Origin: Chara braunii
Taxonomy: Eukaryota > Streptophyta > Charophyceae > Charales > Characeae
DNA: 21,099 bases
Assembly: GCA_003427395.1 (NCBI GenBank)
Contig: BFEA01000205.1
Span: 744,392-765,490 of the forward strand
Reading direction: 5' to 3'
Both the position numbers and the translations under genes were made by a program. This document shows, in pieces, positions 16,440 through 21,099 of this stretch. Below the pieces are notes generated by a model. The model saw only the letters and a program-made list of their open reading frames with translations, was not told the DNA's origin and ran no database searches. How positions within the stretch are numbered: position 1 is the stretch's first letter; each line of letters begins with the position of its first letter.

Positions 16440-16796
16440 TTCTGGGATTTTTTGTTATACTCGAGCTTATATAAATCTGGTAAGCCACTCTCCCTACGGG
16501 AAGCGCTGCCGAAATGTCTGCAAATCGAAGGAGTTAGTCAAAATTTAACCTTTCAAAGCTCAACTTGTCCAAATTTTATATATGACCTAGTAAAAATCTG
16601 GGAAGTCTCCTTTTATAAAGGGAGTGCTCCCCTAAATTTGATTGTTCAAGGAGTTCGACAAAATTGGACTTTGAAAAGTTGAAGATTATTTTTTTTTCCA
16701 TATTTGGACTTATATAAATTCTGAAAAAACATTTTTCCTACGGGAAGCGCTGCCAAAATTTTCTTAGTTTAGAGGAGTTAGATTATATTTTGACAG
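16440..16796 (+). repeat. Array of 122-bp units in module 1 (three copies)
   Basis: The marker GGGAAGCGCTGCC or GGGAGTGCTCC occurs at 16498, 16620 and 16742, exactly 122 bp apart. Each unit also has AAAT...GGAGTTNGNCAAAATT and TATATAAAT(T)CTG or TAGTAAAAATCTG. Units 1 and 3 carry CTACGGGAAGCGC while unit 2 carries TATAAAGGGAGTGC, an alternating pattern. The array stops mid-unit at about 16796. Confidence 0.85.
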
Positions 16797-17050
16797 GTGA
16801 CGACGCTGGTAATCCACCCTGGATAGGGGAGATTCTGCCATGAGTCTACCTTTCTTTGGGCACTGGCTTAGAGGTAGGCTCAAGCTTAGGTGAGTAGAAC
16901 GAATTTGGTAAGATCGTGATATGGAAATCATTCCCCAGGAACTTATAGGTTTAATCTTGGGCATTGACCTGTCTTGTGTTACAGACCAGCTTGATCGATT
17001 TGATTCAGGACTTGAACTAGATTCAGCTTGATCCCTTGAGGATCACCTTC

Positions 17051-17067
17051 TGTTATCACTGATAACA
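17051..17067. repeat. Perfect 8-bp-arm palindrome
   Basis: TGTTATCA-C-TGATAACA. Operator-like symmetry. Role unknown. Confidence 0.6.
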
Positions 17068-17654
17068 AGTCGGTTGCCGATTCATCGGTTTACGACTTAA
17101 CTCCAATTCACCCTCTATACTCAACCTAAAAGGCTTTAGCCCTGATGATTTTATTGTTTTATTAAGGTTTCTCCCGAACTTTTATTGAATGGTCATTCAA
17201 CAAAGGTACTGAGTATTTAATTATGGTTGGTTGGACAGAGGTTGGGGATTGCATGGCTAAAAGCGAGGGGTATGAGTATAGAGATTGGTTGGAGTTGGCT
17301 CCGTGTAGTGCGTGGACTCTTGCGCAACTCTTTGATATGATTGCAGGTATGTTCTGAGGTTTGGATTTTCGATTGGACTGCCTGCGATCACATACATATA
17401 TATGGTTGTGAGGAGTCCCACTGTGATTGTGAGAAGTGATTGTCACATACTTATCCCTCTATATATATGTGTACTTATGTTGGGTGTTCGCGTGACATGA
17501 GAGGGTCACACTTAAAGGTAAAGATTGGGGTTGAGATCAAGAAAGGAAAAAAAAAACCCTCTATCTTTGTTGTATGCTTCCTAGGGATTTCGTAGTCGGA
17601 CGTTAGTCCTGGGCCTAGATTCGAGGTCCTTGTCCAGGACATTCCCGGACCTAG

Positions 17655-17688
17655 ACTCTGCAGGGAAGGAATCTTCCCCTGCGCAGAG
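17655..17688. repeat. Long imperfect hairpin
   Basis: CTCTGC and AGGGAAG pair with CTTCCCCT and GCAGAG around a GAAT loop. The stem is about 13 pairs with two small bulges on one side. Confidence 0.55.
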
Positions 17689-17689
17689 C

Positions 17690-18135
17690 CTATCTGCCCT
17701 GCCCGTCGAGACACCCAACCTTGAGGCCAGAACTGTCGCGAGGGCTGAACGACATGTCCTTCAGTCGTTCAATATCGTGAAGGACATCCCAAACCGACAA
17801 CCCTCCTGCTATTACTTTGTTCGGCGGATTGAGTTGTGCCCCGACCAACTGCTCTGATCGATAGGATGAGCATTGTCGAGCGCATAGATCCGGCACCGCA
17901 CAAGGCAGCGCGGGACCCTCCCGACCGTGTCACGCAAGAGCTGGTCTAATTCCTCATCGTGAATATACATGGAGCTTCCACAAACCGCTCCGACAGAGTG
18001 CGCCAGCCATACCTCCCGTGACCCCCTCCGATGCAGAAATCGGATAAGCGTCGTGCGTGAGGCTTGGTATAGATCGCGTGGACGCAGGGTTAACTCATAT
18101 CGATTCGCAATGCAAGTGTACGCAAGCGGTCGCAA
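17690..18135 (-). pseudogene. Possible broken minus-strand coding sequence, unidentified
   Basis: Frame 18135-17812 reads RPRDLYQASRTTLIRFLHRR, SREVWLAHSVGAVC, YIHDEELDQLLRDTVGRVPR and CRIYALDNAHPI, then stops. A neighbouring frame to 17690 continues with LVGAQLNPPNKVIAGGLSVW and DVLHDIERLKDMSFSPRDSS. The switch would fall near 17850-17870. Residue composition is natural over roughly 140 codons, but strong inverted repeats in the second part could bias the reading. No family was recognised. If the modules are LTRs, this would be the remnant of an internal reading frame on the opposite strand. Confidence 0.3.
17747..17787. repeat. Two overlapping, mutually exclusive inverted repeats (pseudoknot-like)
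   Basis: GAACGAC (17747-17753) pairs perfectly with GTCGTTC (17764-17770), enclosing ATGTCCTTCA. That enclosed 10-mer (17754-17763) pairs perfectly with TGAAGGACAT at 17778-17787. The two stems interleave, so an RNA would either switch between hairpins or form part of a pseudoknot. Confidence 0.65.
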
Positions 18136-18251
18136 TGGTGGCGTACTATACAGTACCCATATTCATGTAGTCCTCGTTAGTCTCGAGGGTCGCATTCGAC
18201 ATTCAAGTGTCGGCTGACACACGCCTTGAGGGTTAATCTCTCGACGCTGGA

Positions 18252-18270
18252 CAACCGCCAAATGCGGTTG
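18252..18270. repeat. Perfect 7-bp hairpin
   Basis: CAACCGC, loop CAAAT, GCGGTTG. Role unknown. Confidence 0.55.
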
Positions 18271-18987
18271 AGAACCACACTTTCTTCTGCACCCTGCGGA
18301 GAGTGGGTGGTACACAGGTTCATACCAGTGGTGGCAATCGTCTCTTATGGCCCTGGAGACCAGCTCTTTCCCCTAGGGTCTGGAAGCGAGTCAAGGGGTT
18401 TGACTTTGAAGGCAACCACGGACTACAATGTCCAACTATAATAACTCTAAAAAACAAAAATAGGTCGAAGGCCTCCCCAAAATCACAACCTTGGGTAACC
18501 TTTTCGGTTAGCACTAACGACTTATACTAACTCTGGACACACATGTACACATACGAATCACTTAATCTCATAACTCTAGACACTAGAACGGACGAATGTC
18601 GCGCGCAAGACTTTGATATAAAGTTGCGCGGTTGCAAGCCCTTCCTACATCAACTAGCGATGCTAGTCATATGCGACAATCGCAGTTTCGGCCTCGCGAT
18701 ATTGAATGGCTGAAGGAATATATCCATGTTGCCATTGCGGGGCCCTCAGGCGAATGAAGGTATCAAGGCCCTCTCCTGGGAGTTGAGTTTGTCCCCCTCC
18801 TGTACCTCGAGTCTGAAAGCCCTTATCTTTTGCCCTTCTTACTCCAAGTCTAGTCTTGTTCAGAGAGGAAGGCGGCAGGCGGGATTGCAACCCGTAGGAC
18901 CGCAGCAAGACTCTGTGGGAAGTCAGCCCACCGATTGCAGGAGCTCTTCTGGAGGTAGGGAACTGAGAGGCAACCATTGATTATCCT

Positions 18988-18995
18988 CTATAAAA
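18988..18995 (+). promoter_or_regulatory. TATA box of module 2
   Basis: CTCTATAAAACCAGTTATAA, at the same place in the module as the TATA box at 15118, followed by the shared CCTGTACATC block. Confidence 0.5.
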
Positions 18996-19200
18996 CCAGT
19001 TATAACCCCTACCTGTACATCCTTCTACGTTTTGATTGAGTATATTGTTTGCATCGCTACTTTAACTTTCAGTTTGATTTTCAGGACACAAACCAGACTT
19101 AATACAAGAATTTTTGTGCAATTTCAATTTCAGATTTGTTGTTTGAGTGCAAGAAGATTGTGAAAAAAAGTTGCATCTGGGGGAAAGGTGGGAGGAAGGT

Positions 19201-19957
19201 TGTATTGCTTGTGTCTGACTGGGTCAACTAAAGGCTGAAAGAGTCTCCATAAGATTGGAAGGTTAGTGATATGTATATTTTCGATTGCCTAAAGGACAAG
19301 ACAAGTTCCCATAAGATTGGGTGACCTAGTTGCTTTGACTTGCAAGGGCTGATTGTGTTTGATTTTCACGGACCAAGCACTTTTTCATAAGATTGGATAA
19401 CTTGGTTGCTCTGGTTTCTTTTAATTTTCTCTATGTTTATTGGTTTCTGAAAGAGAGTTGAGCATGTTTCATAAGATTGGATGACTTTGACTCTCTCTTG
19501 TTTTATTCTAAGGGGAATTAAGACAAAGGACTTGACAGGCTCCCATAAGATTGGGTGGTCTGGTCTAGAGCCACGCACATGTTATAACCAAAGGGATGAA
19601 TTTGTTTATATTCTTATATTATATTATTTATGAACAGGCTAATCAGACATTTTCCCATAAGATTGGATGGTCTAACTATAACTTATCACCAACTGAAGAG
19701 AGTATGAATAATAAACTTGAGGTAAGAAGGGACATGCTGAACCTTGATCTAAGGTGATCGGTTCAGTCATATGTTACCTTAAAACACTAAGTGCAGACAA
19801 TTATATATAACTTGGATACTTAAACAGTACAGGGCGACTAGGTTGGACAACTTAGTCATATGCCCAAAGAAGAGAAAAGTTGTATTGCCCTGTGTTTGTA
19901 TATATTAAATGGTTGAGTTAGACAAGTTTCCATAATATTGGATGGTCTAACTTTACA
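19201..19957 (+). repeat. Hairpin array of module 2, with changed loops
   Basis: Corresponding hairpins carry CCATAAGATTGGATG-type tops instead of CATTGTTTCTAAGATGAATG. Stems that remain include ACCAAG/CTTGGT (19372, 19401), AGAGAGT/ACTCTCT (19452, 19490) and GTTAGAC/GTCTAAC (19917, 19945). Two hairpins have lost the common top entirely yet keep perfect or near-perfect stems: CTGAACC/GGTTCAG (19737, 19760), and GACTAGGTT/AACTTAGTC around only GGAC (19836-19857). The copy at about 19640 has two mismatches, so preservation is not universal. Confidence 0.8.
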
Positions 19958-20242
19958 CGTTGTTGGGTATAAGGGATAAATCATTGAAAGACTACGAACC
20001 ATTGTTCGACAAGATTGACTTTGGGGCTGGTGAGAGTACTTACCTTTATGGTTTGACCTTCAAGTTGCATGTGGTTGAGTGAGATCACTACCTGATTTAA
20101 GTTTCAGTTTGATAGGTAGTTGCTTTAGATGCTCGTCACGTGCTAGAATTATAGGAGTTAGTTTTGATTTCTACATTTCTGAGCTAAGTTTTTTTACTTA
20201 GGTCAATTCTCGTATTTTCTTGGATCTTTTGTTGTACTTGGT

Positions 20243-20790
20243 CTTGTATAAATTCTGGTAAGCTACTTTCTCTACGGGAAGCGCTGTCGAAATTTCTACA
20301 AAACCAAGCAGTTAGTCAAATTTTGAATTTTCAAAGTTCAGTTTGTCTAATTTTTATACATGGCTTAGTATAAATCTGAAAATTATCATTTTCTAAAGAG
20401 AGTGTTGCCAAAATGTTTGCTAATGCAGAGAGTTATATAAAAATTGGACCTTGAAAAGTCAAACTTATTGTTTTTATGAACTTAACTTTGCATAAATTTG
20501 AAAAAACTACTTTCTCTATGGGAAGCATTGTCCAATTTTTTACAAATCTAAGGAGTCAATTAAATTTTGTCTTGGCTAAAATTCAAGTGTTACTTTGAGT
20601 TTTTATTTGACTTAGTACAAATATGAGAAGTCTACTTTTCTAAAGGAGATGCTGCCTAAATTTTTACTAATTCGGAGAGTTAGACAAAATTTAACTTTCC
20701 AAAGTTAGACATTGTTTCGGTTTTCATATTTAAGCTTAGTATAAATTCTGAAAAGACACTTTTCCTGCAGGAAGCGCTGCCGAAATTTTA
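20243..20790 (+). repeat. Array of 122-125-bp units in module 2 (five copies)
   Basis: The marker recurs at 20276, 20398, 20520, about 20645 and about 20769. Units 1, 3 and 5 have TCTACGGGAAGCGCTG-type text, and units 2 and 4 have TTCTAAAGAGAGTG- or TTCTAAAGGAGATG-type text. This is a two-unit (about 245-bp) higher-order period. Module 1 has three units in the same alternation. Confidence 0.85.
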
Positions 20791-20803
20791 TTAACAAGTG
20801 GAC

Positions 20804-20826
20804 CTGTCGCAGCGTAGCTGCGACAG
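20804..20826. repeat. Perfect 10-bp hairpin directly after module 2
   Basis: CTGTCGCAGC, loop GTA, GCTGCGACAG. The sequence after it is purine-rich (AGGAGAGGGACGAAGAGGG), then GC-rich and finally T-rich. It could be an element terminus or a transcript 3'-end hairpin. A Helitron-type CTRR end is not visible. Confidence 0.7.
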
Positions 20827-20921
20827 AGGAGAGGGACGAAGAGGGAGGCGGGGCCGTTGTTGTTACACTGCCGGTTTTTTATTATTATTATTTTTTTTTT
20901 CCTCATATCCGCTATACATGC

Positions 20922-20925
<4 letters not shown>

Positions 20926-20991
<66 letters not shown>

Positions 20992-21046
20992 CTCTCATCT
21001 TATCGAAGGAAGTAACCTCTCTCTATCTATATGCGTGCATGGCTGG

Positions 21047-21099
<53 letters not shown>
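20926..21099. repeat. (CT)n microsatellites at the window end
   Basis: TC repeats at 20926-20996 with a TCTGTCTG interruption, about 50 bp of mixed sequence, then CT repeats from about 21050 running off the end. A (ATT)n and T-rich run precedes them at 20877-20900. Confidence 0.95.

Larger units (their letters stand above)
14837..16796 (+). repeat. Large direct repeat, module 1 (about 1.96 kb)
   Basis: It matches module 2 (18730 onward) in order: TGCCATTGCGGGGCCCTCAG start, TATCAAGGCCCTCTCCTG, CCCTTCTTACTC, GGGATTGCAACCCGTA, CACCGATTGC, CTCTATAAA, CCTGTACATC, TTTCAGGACACAAA, a hairpin array, GGATAAATCATTGAAAGACT, GAGAGTACTTACCTTTATGG, GCACGTGCTAGAA-type text and a 122-bp array. The left border is sharp, because sequence before TTGCCATTG differs between modules. 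The starting TG and the paired direct arrangement suggest LTRs of a decayed element with 1.9 kb between them. I found no target duplication, primer-binding site or polypurine tract, so an unknown repeat family is equally possible. Confidence 0.8.
16797..18729. other. Spacer between the two large modules
   Basis: 16797-17560 is AT-rich and non-coding, with a palindrome at 17051. 17570-18470 is GC-richer and contains several strong inverted repeats and weak minus-strand coding signal (below). If modules 1 and 2 are LTRs, this is the internal region. No gag, protease, integrase or reverse transcriptase motif was recognised. The rest, to 18729, shows nothing identifiable. Confidence 0.5.
18730..20798 (+). 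repeat. Large direct repeat, module 2 (about 2.07 kb)
   Basis: It starts TGCCATTGCGGGGCCCTCAG like module 1 and keeps its order of parts. It differs in three ways: the hairpin tops are rewritten, the 122-bp array has five units instead of three, and many point changes are present. It ends mid-unit at about 20798, just before a perfect hairpin. Divergence between the modules is high, so if they are LTRs the insertion is old. Confidence 0.8.

Noticed and set aside
20804-20826. Helitron 3' terminus
   Set aside because: The hairpin fits, but no CTRR followed by T lies within about 15 bases, and module starts lack a TC end. Kept only as a hairpin.

Overview
The window looks like repeat-rich, intergenic nuclear DNA from a plant-lineage eukaryote. 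Reasons: a PIF/Harbinger transposase, hAT-style termini, a U6 snRNA-like sequence, long TA and GA/CT microsatellites, TATA boxes without bacterial-style operons, and almost no long intact reading frames. The protein encoded at 1831-2964 and the transposase both remind me of large families in the charophyte alga Chara braunii. That is recollection, not a search result. Three single ambiguous bases (6671, 6687, 6959) are present.

Layout. 1-252: a short coding-like fragment on the minus strand. 253-1016: a probable non-autonomous hAT-like element, followed by a (TA)n tract. 1424-2964 (+) and 5578-4126 (-): two convergent genes. The first is an unidentified protein broken by frameshifts. The second is a HARBI1-like DDE transposase with its catalytic triad intact but its N-terminal part in another frame. 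Together they may be the two-gene cargo of a PIF/Harbinger element, although no terminal inverted repeats were found. 3450-3640 is a GATT-type simple repeat.

5580-6500 ends in a (GA)n tract, two 62-bp repeats and, on the minus strand, a sequence that fits a type I hammerhead ribozyme, as carried by Penelope-like elements and retrozymes. 6500-8560 is degenerate repeat DNA with a 243-bp tandem duplication.

8560-13800 contains two copies (A and B) of a roughly 650-700-bp element with a conserved palindrome and a tRNA-like pol III promoter. Between them lie stretches that still read like protein on the plus strand but carry stops and frameshifts. A U6 snRNA-like sequence lies just after copy B.

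14837-20800 is built on two diverged direct copies of a 2-kb module, 3.9 kb apart. Each copy has a TATA box, then an array of about ten hairpins, then a tandem array of 122-bp units. The hairpin stems differ in sequence from hairpin to hairpin yet stay complementary, and in the second module the loops have changed while several stems remain perfect. This is the most unusual structure in the window. Module 2 ends beside a perfect 10-bp hairpin, and the window closes in CT microsatellites.

No complete, clearly functional host gene was recognised.
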